Notes: generated by a model not told the origin, from the sequence alone. Counted from the stretch's first letter, positions 10,836-22,405 are shown. The stretch: 64,000 bases of DNA from Caprella mutica (GCA_947561585.1 CANNZV010001628.1:57855-121854); one strand, 5' to 3'. Program-made: numbers and translations.

Positions 10836-11700
10836 TAGCTTTAAAAGACTAGGGCATAAAGATAACTTACTTATTTATTGAAGCCTATATTTACTAAGCA
10901 GTTTACATTCCTGGTTTCCTACCATTTTGTGTCACTCTTACCAGTTGCAAACATGCCTAAATTGATGAAGGAAGACTACAAACAAATTACTCTCTGATTT
11001 TGAATGTGTTAAAGGAGTTTACAATGCAAGTTTTGTAACCAAATGATTTTTACTACAATTTGGCAAAAAAAAAACTCATAAACTCAGATTTATTTTCATT
11101 TAGGATAGGGAGACAGCTTGAGAAGAGCTTATTTTTGGTGTCTGTGCCGGAAAATCAGACAAGTACGACAATGTTTACAGTAGCCCCCACCCATCCAAAT
11201 TTAGGCACCACTGGAGACTAGTCAGTGTAGTGCTCCACACTTATGGAGGTCTGGTGCTTAATGAATAGGATTGTGACATCATGGCCTAAAAACAAGTCGT
11301 ATAAGCAATGCTCTTATGCTCTGAAATCATGAACGTATGCCTCGAAACACGAAAGAATTGACGTATGCCTTGAAAGGATGCACTTAAGCTCTGAAACATG
11401 CTATATTAAAGCTTTATTGCATGCATTTTGTACTTACATCTAGGTTAGTTAGTTTGCTTTTTCAGACATTTTCTTTGAAAAAAGTGTAGTTACGTTGTTT
11501 GGTAGGACTATATAAAAATATTCATATATTAAATATCTTATTGTCTTTTTTATGAAATATTTATAGGTATAGAAGTTTTGGAGTGGAAAAATTATATTAC
11601 ACGAAACATTATTATTCAGTTTCTTATTTATTTTTAGAAATTTCTCTGTAACAAAGGGAAACTTTTAATTTGTATTACCCAAAATATTCTACTTCTGTTC
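10836..11700. other. No gene; short X-family end fragment
   Basis: AT-rich sequence. At about 11395-11470 the words AAAGCTTTATTGCATGCATT and AGGTTAGTTAGTTTGC match the outer end of the X family (20600-20650 and, reversed, 33800-33850). Nothing else recognised. Confidence 0.5.
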
Positions 11701-11703
11701 AAT

Positions 11704-12309
11704 AAGATACACTACTCTCGCCTATTTCTGGTTTCAAAAGCGGGAACTATAATTGAAATAAAGTAGGGAGAATCGAGGTATGGTGTGTGCGTGATGTCAT
11801 AATTCAGCAACACTTTAAATCTTATTTAAAACAATTGAAGAAGGTAAATTGGTAAAAAGAATAGTTATTAATTTGTATTATATAATAAATAAATTATTTA
11901 ACCTGCTAAACCCTTATTTTTCTTTGAATTTGTTCCTTGCTTATGTCACGTCACAAATCACTCAATTGTCGCTACCTATCAATATTGGTATTCCTAGTAT
12001 GTAGGTAGCTTTGTGAGCTGTTGTCACAAATCGAGTGATTTGTGACCGTGACGTCAACAAGGCAACACACATAAATATTAGATTAAGGTTAAGTAAGCAG
12101 TGTGAAAAACATGAATGGATTCATTACAGTTTCTTATAATGGAAATAAATTAACAGTTTTCATAATGTTACTTTCTTCATTTGTTTTAAATATGATTTTA
12201 AGTGTTGCTGTTATGACGTCACGCAAACTACAAACCTTTATTGTTCTTACTATATTTCAATTCTAGTTTCCGCTTTTGAAACCAGAAATTGGAGAGAGTA
12301 GTGTATCCT
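11704..12309. mobile_element. ~600-bp foldback element with arms near 300 bp
   Basis: The left end AGATACACTACTCTC pairs with GAGAGTAGTGTATCC at the right end. Pairing continues with interruptions through CTGGTTTCAAAAGCGG, a TGAYGTCA block (about 11790 and 12213), CAGCAACACTTWAAAT and ATTTAAAACAA, so almost the whole element is an inverted repeat. The centre holds a second palindrome built around CACAAATCRAGTGATTTGTG. A TA lies outside each end, fitting a TA target duplication. No ORF. Confidence 0.75.
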
Positions 12310-12507
12310 ACTGTAGTATATCTTTGGTACTACCTTAGAATAGAATACAGTATACTAAATAGTGAATATTAAATTAATTATGCAGCATTCTATAAAAAAT
12401 GCATGCATGTAGACAGCATTTAAGAACAAGTCTAATCTAAGACTGCATAGAGCATAACCCTAGCGCTATCAAAGCATCCTAAGGCTAAATGCACTGAAAG
12501 TACTCAC

Positions 12508-12617
12508 CTGCAAAAATACCGTTCTGCGTAAATGACAGTGACGGGTCCTTTGGCCTTGAACAGTTCGTCATACTGGAAAGCTTCGGCACCAAGAAGAGGT
12601 TCCTGTTGCAACTCTCC
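12508..12617 (-). CDS. Candidate internal coding exon of an unrecognised gene
   Basis: On the minus strand a 110-bp block lies between a good acceptor (ATTATTACAG) and a strong donor (GTGAGTAC). One frame is open throughout and reads as ordinary soluble protein; it begins GELQQEPLLGAEAFQYDELF and ends in ...VIYAERYFC. GC content is visibly higher than in the surroundings (the exon has few A/T runs), as expected for coding sequence. A second frame is also open, so the phase is not proven. I do not recognise the protein. No neighbouring exon was found nearby; the rest of the gene may lie beyond large TE-filled introns or outside the window. Confidence 0.45.
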
Positions 12618-13149
12618 CTGTAATAATTGGAAAGAAGGGGGAGAATCTGTTAGTGAGGATGAAAAGGAATGAAGTGGAGGGTAGATGATATGACATAGGA
12701 GTTACTTAAAAATGTGATGAGTGGAAGTTAGGATAAATATATGATTACATACAAGTCACTTAAATTGAAACAAATTTATCTACATTGAGAAAGTAGTGTA
12801 TAAATCAATAACCCCATCTCGAGGTATGACAGTAATGCCGTAGCTGCATCTTTATTCATTTAAATAACTTCTGTTCCGAGCGAGACAGATGAATGAGAAT
12901 TGTGTTCTTTACTTTATACGAGGTTAGTACTAAATTATTATGTAGTTAAAATGTGTGGCCATATTTGGTCACACATGAAATGGGAAATGACATTGCACGT
13001 TCAAGTAGGACAGCTAAATCTCCCAATCTGCTCATTAATGAAAACCTTACTTCTGGTAGAGCTAGACTATTATCATTTTGTCTCAGGGGTATACAGCTAA
13101 AATCGTTTTCTATGCAGGGGTCCCTGAAGAAAACGTTATAGGGAACCGC

Positions 13150-13420
13150 TGAGCTAGAGTGATGTACGCATTAAGACAAACCAAACGTATCAAACCTGAA
13201 ATTTTGTCTGAGTGTGGATCACAAGGTGGACGCATCTACGCCTGGTTGAAGCAGTTTAACTCATTTGGTAGTGTAAAAGACTAAAATCTTTTGGAACACC
13301 TGGAGCAAGTTTCAAGATTTCTGCGGGAGATCACTAGGACTGAAGAGCGAAAATCTAATTAAAAATTTGTTCCCCGTTTAAATCATCGTGTTAAGGGTTG
13401 GCACTCGATTGTCTGATGTA
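13150..13420 (+). pseudogene. Possible N-terminal fragment of a Tc1/mariner-like transposase
   Basis: Broken + strand frames read ...GGRIYAWLKQFNSFGSVKD and then a Gly/Pro-containing stretch, resembling the helix-turn-helix region IYxWxKxFxxTGSVxxxKxxGRP of transposases or transposon-derived proteins. Several stops. No terminal repeats were located. This is a weak call. Confidence 0.3.
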
Positions 13421-13689
13421 TTTGGTTATTGATCAGTAGTTGTTTACTGTTGTTCTGCTCTGTTAGTTTTTATGTTCTGCAATACTGTTTTAATCCTATC
13501 ACGTATCTGCAAATTTAGTTACCGTCGGTGAACAACAGCGCTCGCTGTTAGAGTGATTGCCCTGCACTATTTAGTTATGTAATGGAGTACTAATGTCAAT
13601 TTAATGTTATGTCCTTTTCTTTGCATATAATCATTGTATTTTTCAGTGTACTAGAGAATACATTTCGTATATGCCTATATTTGAACAAT

Positions 13690-13975
13690 TAATAAATTTT
13701 AGTAGGGGTTTAACGTCTGCTTCGGAACCAAAGGCCATATCGCTGACGTCAAAAGGAAATTAAGTACAAGGGACTAGAAGAAGCAGTCAGATAGGAAAGT
13801 GGCTCCATGAACAAAGTCACCTACCACCGTCGGTGACGATGCTCATGGATGCAGAAAAGCTACTCTGTGAAAGCAGTCACTTACCAAGGAATGGAGGAAA
13901 TGGGACACAAGCACAGGTGGCTGCACTCACGGATGGAAGAGGAAAATGAAGAGGTGATAGTACCTAAATGAAGCC
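13690..13975. repeat. Dispersed repeat, copy also at 34715-35030 (inverted) and partly at 6800-6940
   Basis: The segment with TCTGCTTCGGAACCAAAG, GATATGGCTGACGTCAAAAGG-like sequence, GAAAGTGGCTCCATGAAC, GATGCAGAAAAGCTACTC and GGAAGAGGAAAATGAAGA is repeated in reverse at 34715-35030. The ordered blocks look like a decayed ORF or an untranslated region of a TE, but no domain is recognisable. Confidence 0.55.
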
Positions 13976-13979
13976 TACG

Positions 13980-14222
13980 AGCCTATCTAACACAAAAACC
14001 TAAGATCTCGTAATTGAAGAGCATAACCCTGGCGACATCCTCTAAAACTGCAAGTAGCGTTAAAAAAAATGATAAACATGGTAAAAATGAAAAAAGACAA
14101 TCCATTATCCAAATTACAACAGTTCGGGGCCCAAGGGACGCCACCCCCCTTCTCTTCCATTCACCACAGACAGCTTCAGGATAGAGCCCCTGGGGGCTAT
14201 ATTTGAACAAGCCTCGGTTCAT
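13980..14222. repeat. Repeat with a direct copy at 54160-54400
   Basis: The pair shares blocks such as CTCTAAAACTGCAAGTAGC, GATAAACATGGTAAAAATGA, CAAATTACAACAGTTCGG and CTTCTCTTCCATTCACCACA in the same order over about 240 bp with about 85 % identity by eye. The minus-strand frame is open at 13983-14222 but not in the other copy. Possibly the 3' end of a retroelement. Confidence 0.6.
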
Positions 14223-14322
14223 GGTCAGATATACTTGTTTACATCTTGATACATAGCTATTTAACTAAGATTTACTCTTTTCTTACTTTTGTTATACTGT
14301 ATTTTATATTTTCACTGTACTG

Positions 14323-15144
14323 TACAGGGTGCGGAGAAAGTCCCCGATCATATAAAAATGCTAATTTAATGAGTTATGATGGATCAAATAAAACAAAACT
14401 TATCACACAATATCTCAATAAACCCATTTAACAGTTCTACCAATTATTTATCAATATGACCACCATTGGTCGCGATTACTCTCACGAGTCTACCTCTGAA
14501 GAAAAGTAGAGTAATAATATTATACACTAGAGAGAGCTAGTTGTGCAGCTACTGCATGCAGGACGCTTAAAACCTTATTTGTTTCATTCATAGATTTATG
14601 ATAAACTACTCTAGAGAGAGGAAGTGTTGCAGCGATTGCAGGACGCTAAGGAAGACTGCGTTAAACGTTATTTCGTATAAGTTACATCATTTCTCCATGG
14701 AACTGACGCCAGATTGCCAGTCACGTGACGACAAAATAAGGATTTCAGCGTTGTTGTCCTCAAGTTGTCCCTCAAGGGGGATGGTTCTCACACTTTTTTC
14801 GTCGATATCCATACTCTTAGCCATCTTTCTCATGCTTCGCTTGGGTTCCTCCTTATCCGCTCCGTAATGGCTTTGATTTTGGTTGTAGTGCGTGCAATGC
14901 GAGGTCATCCACACCTGGGTCGATCACCTGTTGTCTACAGTTCTTGGTAGCGTTAAATACCATCCCTAACAGTCGATTTCAGTGCTTTTAACAGCTTAAC
15001 AATCTCTGGGTTTGTCTTCCCCGCGCAGTGTAACTGAATAATAGCCTCTCGTTGACTCATTTTTACAAAGGACAATGTAAATTTATCAAAATTGAGACCT
15101 GGAACATTGAAGTATATGATTATAGGAAGAGAATAAGATATCAA
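14323..15144 (-). mobile_element. Tc1/mariner-like transposon fragment
   Basis: One end reads TACAGGGTGCGGAGAAAGTC at 14323, a typical Tc1/mariner-type terminus next to TA. Minus-strand frames give the transposase N-terminus: MSQREAIIQLHCAGKTNPEI (about 15055 downward), a helix-turn-helix followed by LLKALKSTV, then after a frame break PKRSMRKMAKSMDIDEKSVR (about 14850), the second DNA-binding helix region. The catalytic domain is missing, so this is an internally deleted, dead copy. The other end was not found. Confidence 0.7.
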
Positions 15145-15189
15145 TGGATAAATTTAGTAAATAAATAAAATCTTTAATGTAAAAACTTT

Positions 15190-15620
15190 AATGCGAGATA
15201 TATACAGTTCTCTGCATATATCTCAACAGCATCTAATATGCACGTGTACACATATGTTAACCGAAAAATATGCACTTGTTAAAAGTTAACATGTAAATGT
15301 CTAAGCTATGCCGTTTTCTTCTGGGATCCCAGCATAGAAAACTATTTTAATTGTGGACCCAAGTATATTTGCATAAAACTAATTATTCAAATTTCAAAAG
15401 TTTGTAGGTGGAATATTGAAACTACAATTTTATTAATTAATTTATTACACTTTAAATGTAGTAATTGAAAAGTAATGAATACAATTATTTTAGAGTTGTA
15501 CTACTCGAAAAATGTGAAAACTAATAGAACTTTGTACATGAATTTATTCTAAACACGCCACTAACTCTACAGCCAATGTTCCTTCACTGTCTTCATGTCA
15601 TTTGATGGCAATGATTCTCG
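15190..15620 (+). repeat. ~420-bp direct repeat W, copy 1
   Basis: Matches 19630-20040 over its length: GTTCTCTGCATATATCTCAA at the start, AAAAGTTTGTAGGTGGAATA in the middle and TTTGATGGCAATGATTCTCG at the end. The two copies stand 4.4 kb apart in the same orientation. No TG...CA ends and no retroviral genes between them, so I do not call them LTRs. Confidence 0.7.
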
Positions 15621-15699
15621 TAGCGTGAGGTTGGGAGAGGAATGTCCGTGCCTTTCTAAACCACATATTGAAAGGTAAAGCACTTTTGGTAGTACCGGT

Positions 15700-16130
15700 A
15701 TGAGTAGAGACTTGCTTTCTCCCACAAGCAGGGATGTGAACTACAGCTGTCATTCATTTGATTCCGTGCTAAATCGCCATTGTGACGTGAACTCAATCTA
15801 TTCTGTTTCGAATAGAGTGTTAGAAACCGTGAACATAGTCCACTTTCAAAGATCCTGAAATAATAATTCCAGGTTGGAATTTGTCGGTGGCTAGCCAAGA
15901 CCATGAAAGACATTCTTTTTCCTGGATTAACTGGAACAAAGAAACAAATTGACAAGCTTCATGGATATGAAGAAACCAAAAAGTGAAATACGATCCTTCA
16001 AAACCTAATTTTTGTCTATTGCAGAGGTTGGGAGAGGTATATCCGTGACTTTATTTAACGACCTATTGAAATTCGATGAAGAGTTTTTCAGTGCTAAGGT
16101 GAAGCACCGATATGAGTTCCAGAGTTCTGG
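15700..16130. repeat. Dispersed repeat with inverted copy at 52080-52480
   Basis: The two copies share GGTTGGGAGAGG...ATATCCGTGAC, CATGGATATGAAGAAACCAA-like sequence, and GTGACGTGAACTCAATC with ATCGCCATT. The short frames in both copies are not homologous to anything I recognise. The first copy runs into the mariner pseudogene that follows, so it may be that element's 5' part. Confidence 0.55.
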
Positions 16131-16249
16131 AGCTCTCTGTAACCTTCCACATATAGACGGAGGGGTACGGTCACGAGCAGATTTGCAACCTTAGATTTTA
16201 AGTGACATCCTTACAAGATGTACGAGCGAAACTAACACCTAGATAACGA

Positions 16250-17035
16250 TCTTCCTCGGCGGCTGAATTTTGCTCATTGGTTTTAGCGAAGAAATGTCCG
16301 GTTTGTTGACGATAAAGTGGTTGGTGATGCGACCACTTCTCATTTGAATAGTAAAATAAATTGTCATAACGTTCGCACATATGCACCGAAGAACCAACCT
16401 CCTACTTTCAACTTTGACGTAAGAATTTCGTGAGAGAAAGTCTGTGTGTGGATTGGACTAGGTATCAATGGCCGACTTGGCAGTATCGCCTGTCCTTATT
16501 TTTGCAAAGAAAAATTAAATGGAGATAGATACCTTTATCTAATAAATGATAGAATCGTTCCAAGAATTCGAAAAATACATGGAAACAGAATATCGAACCT
16601 GGTTGGTTCAGGACGGGTTCAGAACTGTTGCTGTAAGGAAAAACTAAATGAGCTATCCGGCAATACGCGTTATCGCCCTGAATCATCGTATCGAATGACC
16701 CACCAGATCGCATGAAGCTATTAATAGAACAGTTTCATTTATTTTTTTCGGTTGCATATTAATAAACTCCTTTTATTGTTATAATAACGGTTTTTTAATA
16801 AACAATTCTAATGAACTGTTGAAAGTTATTAGAAACTTGATTTTAATATCCTAAAATTCGAAGTTAAACCAAAAGTGAGCAAACAGGTTTTTGGTATCGG
16901 TCACTAAAAATACTGTGAATGGAATAAATGTTGATAAACAAAATGTGATTTTCAAATTTCTTGTAAGTTTAATAGTTTTTGAATTACAGCCATTGAAATT
17001 TGGGTATCGATTTTTTTTTGGGACACCCTGTATTG
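16250..17035 (+). pseudogene. Tc1/mariner-superfamily transposase pseudogene with right terminus
   Basis: Shattered + strand frames include WIGLGINGRLGSIACPYFCK and EKLNGDRYLYLINDRIVPRI (16446-16580), equivalent to the block VWxGIxGxxIGPxFFxGxLNGxxYLxxL around the second catalytic Asp. The right end at about 17020-17035 reads GGGACACCCTGTA next to TT/TA, and the preceding subterminal region (16890-17010) is repeated in inverted orientation at 44586-44770. The 5' end is blurred into the repeat at 15700-16130. Confidence 0.7.
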
Positions 17036-17039
17036 ACTA

Positions 17040-19620
17040 GATAGGTCTGGAAGATCGAGAGAGACTATATAACGGCTTGCCTGACGAAAGGTTCGAGTAT
17101 GCTTCACCGTTTCATCAGGTCTACACTCCAACTAATAGCAAATTATTCTACTTTTTTCAGAGTACAACAAATTTCCAGTGTATGGACCACTCTTTCAGAA
17201 TCTCATATCTCAGCAAATATGCAACTGGTGATGATGAAAAGAGATATTTGCTTTTCAATTACCTCTGAGATCAACACGAATGGAAGCCAGAGGAAGTACG
17301 AGTGCAACCTTTAGAGCTGAACCACAGGAAAATTTCAGGTGCGGCCCGAAATGAAAAGAAGTATTGCAAAGACACAAAGATGGCTGAACCTCAGGGAAAG
17401 GAAGTGTGCTTGGCAGAAATGGGGTGGTTGCTTTTGGACCTGCGCTATCTGGTTACTGATGTTGAGTATGTTTAAGTTTCTTTTCTTCTTGAGCGTAGAG
17501 AAGGCTCACAGGAATGACTATTCCAATTTAAAAGGGTCAGGAGATGTGTTGTTGCCCATCGATAACAGGCGGGAACTTGTCGAATGGAGGAGGTTCACTG
17601 CATATCAGGAAAGGCACATATCTGATATCTTGGATTTGTCCTATTAACCTGATATGACTGGATTCAATGTTCGTCTTCCTGAAACTGAGTTTGATTCAGG
17701 ATGTTGAGACTTACTGTAAGTGGTTTTCATTCTCACATGATCCAAATTCGAATTGAAAGGAAAACGAAGTGTTGAGTGAATGGCCCTCTAAGATGGTATT
17801 GGAAGATTTATGAAGATTCTCAAGGTTTATTAAAATGTGTCTACATTCTTCCAGGATGCTGCTGCTGGCAATAATTTAGACTTTGTGCCAAATGGGGCTC
17901 AGGAATTGACTAGTCTATCTCTGCTTGTCATTGATGTCGATGAGGATCAACCGACCGATCTTCTGTTGAGGTTTGTCTATATGAAAAGCACAAAATACGT
18001 TGTTGTCTTCTACAGACATGTGCCTCCATGCAACATAGGGGATTTTCTGTATTACTGTCCACTGAGATTTGGAAAGATCACTGTGAGAGAGACTTTCGCT
18101 GAAAGTACTCTCAAGCTTGCTTATTAGAATGCTGGACTGTTGCGTGATGCTCGGGCTACAACAGTAGAGTGGCCATCCACATGCAATACGTTGCCAAACG
18201 TCACGTGACTTAAAGTACAATTGGTTTACACCGATACGTTAATACTTTTTAGCTTTTAAAAACCAAAATTTATTTCATATTTATGTAGGAACAAAGTCCA
18301 GAAATGCCGATAAATTTAAAGGAATGACATTAAAAATATAAAGTAGGATGTGTCTGAAAAACACACATCGAACTCATTAGGGTTAAGAGGTGCCGGTACG
18401 ATGATTGGATTCCTGCTTCATCAGAAGTGGTAGATGTACTGAACTATAAACTTGCTGAAACACAGAATTTGTATCTTTTCAAGAATTCAATAATGCAGTC
18501 TACTTTCAACAATAACGAAGAAATATGCATCTCTTCAGTCAAGGTCAGAGGTGTGTGATTGTCATCAAACTTCCACCACCACAGACAAGATGTTCGTTTG
18601 ATCTCGACTGATGCCACATATACAGTTGGTAATGAAATTCCTGCCGTTTGGTCTCTGGCAGTTCTGAAGCGCAGGAAAACTCCCAGAGTAACGGGTGCTA
18701 GATGTGAAGCTGTTGGAAGATGTGTGGGCAAGGTCCTCTAAAACATTATGAGAGTCAAACTGTACATCGAACAATGGGTGACACTTTGAGTAGAGTTGCA
18801 ACTATGATTGCTGACTAGAGGATGTACACAATGTGAGAGAGAGAAATGCTAATAGTATTGATATGCAGAGCGAGGAACTTGGACTATATAGTCTTCGTTG
18901 GACCATTTCCATCCATTCTGGCAGCCCTGTCCCTGTTGTCACAGAAATTCATCGACGTATTATGAGTTTCATGTCATTGATGACCCTCAGCGTCAAGCAG
19001 TTATCAGGCCAACACAGCATCATTTAGAGGATTGTACTGCGAGATACCAATAGATAATTTGGTTTCATCTATCTCATGCCATATATGTATATTGGGCTGT
19101 ATTTATAACTATAGTTGTGTAAATAATGCAATTAGTATGAGTTGTGACTTGTGTTCATCATTAAAATATGAAAAGTATATAAAATACGCTACACTGTATT
19201 ACCTAATTTATTCAGTAACTATTTATTGCAATATTAATACCTATTTAAAAGACAAAGACTGGGAAATGAAAATATTTTCGATACTAATATTATGTTCAAA
19301 TGTATTTAATGAGCAGAAAACAATATAATTTTAGTGGATGTACAGAAAACTTGTTAGTTTCCTAGAAATTCTCCCATTTGGGTCGGTCATTATCCGCTTT
19401 TCGTCTGACTTTTTTCTTTAACACTCATTGAAGCATATTCCTAACATGAAAAGATGTTCTCGTTATGAAAAATTTCTTTGAAAATATTAATAATATCCTT
19501 TATTGAACTAATTAAGGAAACATTTATGCTAGACAATTTTACTTAAATTTTAGTGATAAATATCTTACAATAATAAATAATAGAAGTGATTCAGGATCAG
19601 ATTGTCATCACTAAAGATGC
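17040..19620 (+). repeat. Z-family repeat, longest copy, with decayed ORFs
   Basis: The part from about 18830 to 19620 is repeated at 28860-29727 and, inverted, at 43690-44480; shared blocks include GATGTACACAATGTGAGAGA, CATCCATTCTGGCAGCCCTG and GTCATTGATGACCCTCAGCG. The upstream part has short open stretches at 17339-17647 and 17837-18127 (for example VVFYRHVPPCNIGDFLYYCP) that read like eroded protein but that I cannot assign. In the inverted copy a frame contains ATMIAGQRMYTMWEREMLM followed by VLICRVR, faintly like the C-terminal end of superfamily-1 helicases carried by some transposons. That assignment is speculative. Confidence 0.5.
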
Positions 19621-19629
19621 GACATTTTG

Positions 19630-20040
19630 CATATATGCAGTTCTCTGCATATATCTCAATAGCTTATTATATGCACGTGTGCACATATGCTAACAGAGAA
19701 ATATGCACTTCTTGTTAAAAGTTAACATGTAAATGTCTAAGCTATGCCGTTTTCTTCCAGGACCCCTGCATAGTAAACTATTTTAATTGTGGGCCCAAGT
19801 ATATTTTTATCAAACTAATTATTCAAAATTCAAAAGTTTGTAGGTGGAATATTGAAACTACAAATTCATAAATTTATGACATTTTAAATGTAGTAAATGA
19901 ATACAATTATTTTAGTTGTAACACTCTGAAAACTGTGGAAAACTAATAGCACTTGGTATATAAACTTACTCTAAACACTACTACTTCTAACGCCAGCATT
20001 CCCTCTCTGTCATTTGATGGCAATGATTCTCGTAGCGTGA
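19630..20040 (+). repeat. ~420-bp direct repeat W, copy 2
   Basis: Direct repeat of 15190-15620. It follows Z-family sequence without a gap. In the Z copy ending at 29727 the W segment is cut a few bases in, where X-family sequence begins, so W is probably the normal continuation of Z. Confidence 0.7.
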
Positions 20041-20179
20041 AGGAGTGTCAGGACTCAGGATCTTCTACAGGATGGTGAGATGAAAACAAGTTTGACTTTC
20101 ATAAATTTTACGTCCTCTGTAGTAATTCCACTATTACCAACTTGGAAGCTCGAGGACTCATATTTGTACTGTTTTCCGA

Positions 20180-20521
20180 ATGATGGATGTTGTTAAAGAA
20201 AATAAAAACATCTACGACAAAATCGATATCAAATGGCAAAAGTTAACCAGCGTTTTAACAAAAAAAGGTTATGGAGTTAGAGAGCTCAGAGCAATAAATG
20301 CCAAACTATCCGAGCAGCCCGCAGAACTAGACGAATTTATAAGTGAACTTTCTCCATCAGATTTATCTTGCTACACATTTGCTCCTCTTGTTTCCTGTAT
20401 GTTGAAATGGTATTTTCCCAGTAGAAAACTACAATAGCTGATAATAGGAGATTCACTTAGAAAACCTGAAATACCATTTAATAATAAAGTGAAATTTCAT
20501 GGTTTGAATTTGAATGTTTGA
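20180..20521 (+). pseudogene. ORF with a helical N-terminus and an SGNH-type GDS motif after an in-frame stop
   Basis: The 85-aa frame starts at ATG 20180 and is Lys/Leu/Glu-rich, probably helical (KIDIKWQKLTSVLTKKGYGV). Right after the TAG at 20435-20437 the same frame goes on as LIIGDSLRKPEIPF...HGLNLNV to the next stop at 20519-20521. GDS preceded by hydrophobic residues is block I of SGNH/GDSL hydrolases, seen in LINE ORF1 proteins and in free enzymes. The remaining blocks (GxND, DxxH) are not found before the X-family repeat begins at about 20600. Likely a truncated TE ORF1 or gene remnant. Confidence 0.35.
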
Positions 20522-20599
20522 AATACGACTTACTATTAATGAGGTCTAAATTTAAAAGTTTTCAAAAGTTACACACTTCGCAGTGAAAACTAGATTGCT

Positions 20600-22400
20600 A
20601 TTTAAGCTTTATTGCATGCATTTTATATTTAGGTTAGTTATTCCATTTTTTTCGCAATTTTATTATAAGCAATTGTTTTTAAGATAAGTTTTAACTTTTA
20701 ATCCAATCTATTAATAATGACCATAATATAAACTGAAAATCCTTTTATTTGATGTCCTAAAATATTGATTAACTAATTATTTAGGTATCCTAGAAAATCC
20801 TTTCAGAACTGCATGCCAAATTTATGTAACTTAAGACATTAGCCGTAACTGAAAAAAGTTTTATTATAGGAGAAGGGAAAGTTAAAATGGTAGACCCTTA
20901 TTTAATGTTCAATGTATCCCTGATGGCCATTGCCTATTACATGACTTCGCCCTAACGTATTCTCGCACGAGGAATATATCCGGGCGAATAAATGCAATAA
21001 ATACCTTTATTCTACAAAAAATGTTGATAAATGAATTCCTCAACAATAGTTTAGAGACATTGGTGTTTCTGTCTGAGGAATGAAGGGAATATTCATTGGC
21101 AGCTTCGACAAACGCCGAGTTTAGGGTTAAAGGGGGTTACTCCGGTGGCAATCATTACAAAGTGGCCGAAATTGTTAAAATTAAAGTATTTATTTCTGGT
21201 ACTTCTCTGCCTCTGAAGGTTTTCCACCAAAGTGGGGGGGGGGGGGATACCAGAGTGAAATAAATTACCATAGACTAATTTTGTTGAGGTAAATAACCTT
21301 TTTTTTATTTGCTACCAAAAACGGCCAGCAGCACTGCTCGTCAGTTTAAACTTAATGATGTGGAGTGGCTTGGTACTAGGGTTGCTATTTATGAACCCAA
21401 TAGTGATAGAAGTGTTCATCACAATTACGTTGTGGACAAAATTCACCCGTTGGTAAATTTAGAGCTTGGGCAAATGGCGCACGATAAGCATTCACCTATT
21501 TCCGTAGATAACGTGTCTTTCAATGTTACGATTTTGTATAGAAACAGAAAATAACTGAAACAGGTGAATATAACTATGTCTTATTAGTCTTTAATTAGAC
21601 GTGGTTCACATCCCATGAATGAGAATTTCTGTTCCTTTGAAGGTTCTCCACCAAAGTGGGGGTAAGAAATACCAGAGTGATGTTAATTATCATAGATTAA
21701 TTATGTTGAGAGAGGTTAAAAATAATACTATTTAATACATGTTACCTAAAACTGCCATCATTACTGCACGTCTATTAAAATTGAATGATATGGAGTGGCT
21801 CGGTGCTATAGTAGCTATATTTGAACCAAATAGTAATAGAAGTATCTATGATAATTACATCGTGGATACAATTCACCAATTAGTAAACTTGAAGCGTGGA
21901 CAAATGACTCATGATAAATATTCCCCAATTAAAGTAGATAACATGTCTCTTTCTGTATTAGGATTTTGTATTGAAATAGAGAAGATAACTGTTAAACAGA
22001 TTAATACAACCATGTCTTGTGGTTCATTACTTTGCTGTGGGTCATATCCAATCAATGAAAATTTTTCCATGCTCTATTATTAAATCAGATACAACTCTAA
22101 GATCAATATCAATAAATGTAACGACTCCTGATGAGAAAATTTGTAACGTTAACCACATGAGTTTAAGTTTTGACAGATTGATTTGCACCGATGCTTTTTT
22201 GAGACAGAAGAATTTAACAGCAAGACAAATACTAGCTCTTAAAGCAAAAGTTTCTGAATATGTCCGACGAATTAATTTATCTACTATTAACTGGGTACTG
22301 AGTGGGTATTATACGTCCTCTTCTAAGAAGGGTGATGATATAGAATCCATAGGTGTGTACATAAGGTGTGTACATTCAAGTGGTATATATGCATCTGTAA
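20600..22400 (+). mobile_element. X-family element, copy 1 (with partial tandem duplication)
   Basis: The outer segment 20600-21300 matches the reverse complement of 33290-33850 and part of 29728-30180; landmark blocks are AGCTTTATTGCATGCATTTT, AATGGTAGACCCTTATTTAA, TATATCCGGGCGAATAAATG and GGTTACTCCGGTGGCAATCA. After a G-run (21233-21246) come two ORF X copies; the leader AAGGTTYTCCACCAAAGTGG recurs at 21641, so the unit is duplicated with a period near 425 bp. Similarity to the other copies stops near 22350. Ends and target duplications of the family are not resolved, so its class is open. Confidence 0.7.
21309..21554 (+). pseudogene. ORF X, copy 1a (truncated)
   Basis: This frame opens without an ATG (first codon TTG/CTA region at 21309) and shares ARQFKLNDVEWLGTRVAIYE, SDRSVHHNYVVDKIHPLVNL and GQMAHDKHSPISVDN with the other copies at 21739, 30179 and 33021(-). 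I do not recognise the family. The pattern is of a soluble, beta-rich protein without signal peptide or membrane segment. The C-terminal half is missing because the next unit of the tandem duplication starts at about 21620. Substitutions relative to the other copies leave the frame open, which suggests that the sequence was coding until recently. It might be viral or transposon-derived. Confidence 0.5.
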
Positions 22401-22405
22401 TGTGA
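21739..22405 (+). pseudogene. ORF X, copy 1b, longest, with one frameshift
   Basis: Starts at ATG 21739 and runs 114 codons to 22083; the same protein then continues in another frame, 22090-22405, so a single frameshift lies near 22080. Shared residues include LKLNDMEWLGAIVAIFEPNS, the Cys pair in CGSLLCCGSYP, and in the second part RLICTDAFLRQKNLTARQIL. The decayed copy downstream of 30430 has the same blocks in the same order. Joined length would exceed 220 residues. After the stop there is a pyrimidine tract and AG at 22465-22466, and then the env gene. The function is unknown; possibilities are a structural or nucleic-acid-binding protein of an endogenous virus-like element. Confidence 0.5.

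Noticed and set aside
15190..20040. LTR retrotransposon bounded by the W direct repeats
   Set aside because: No TG...CA ends, primer-binding site, purine tract or gag-pol between them; W simply follows Z-family sequence.
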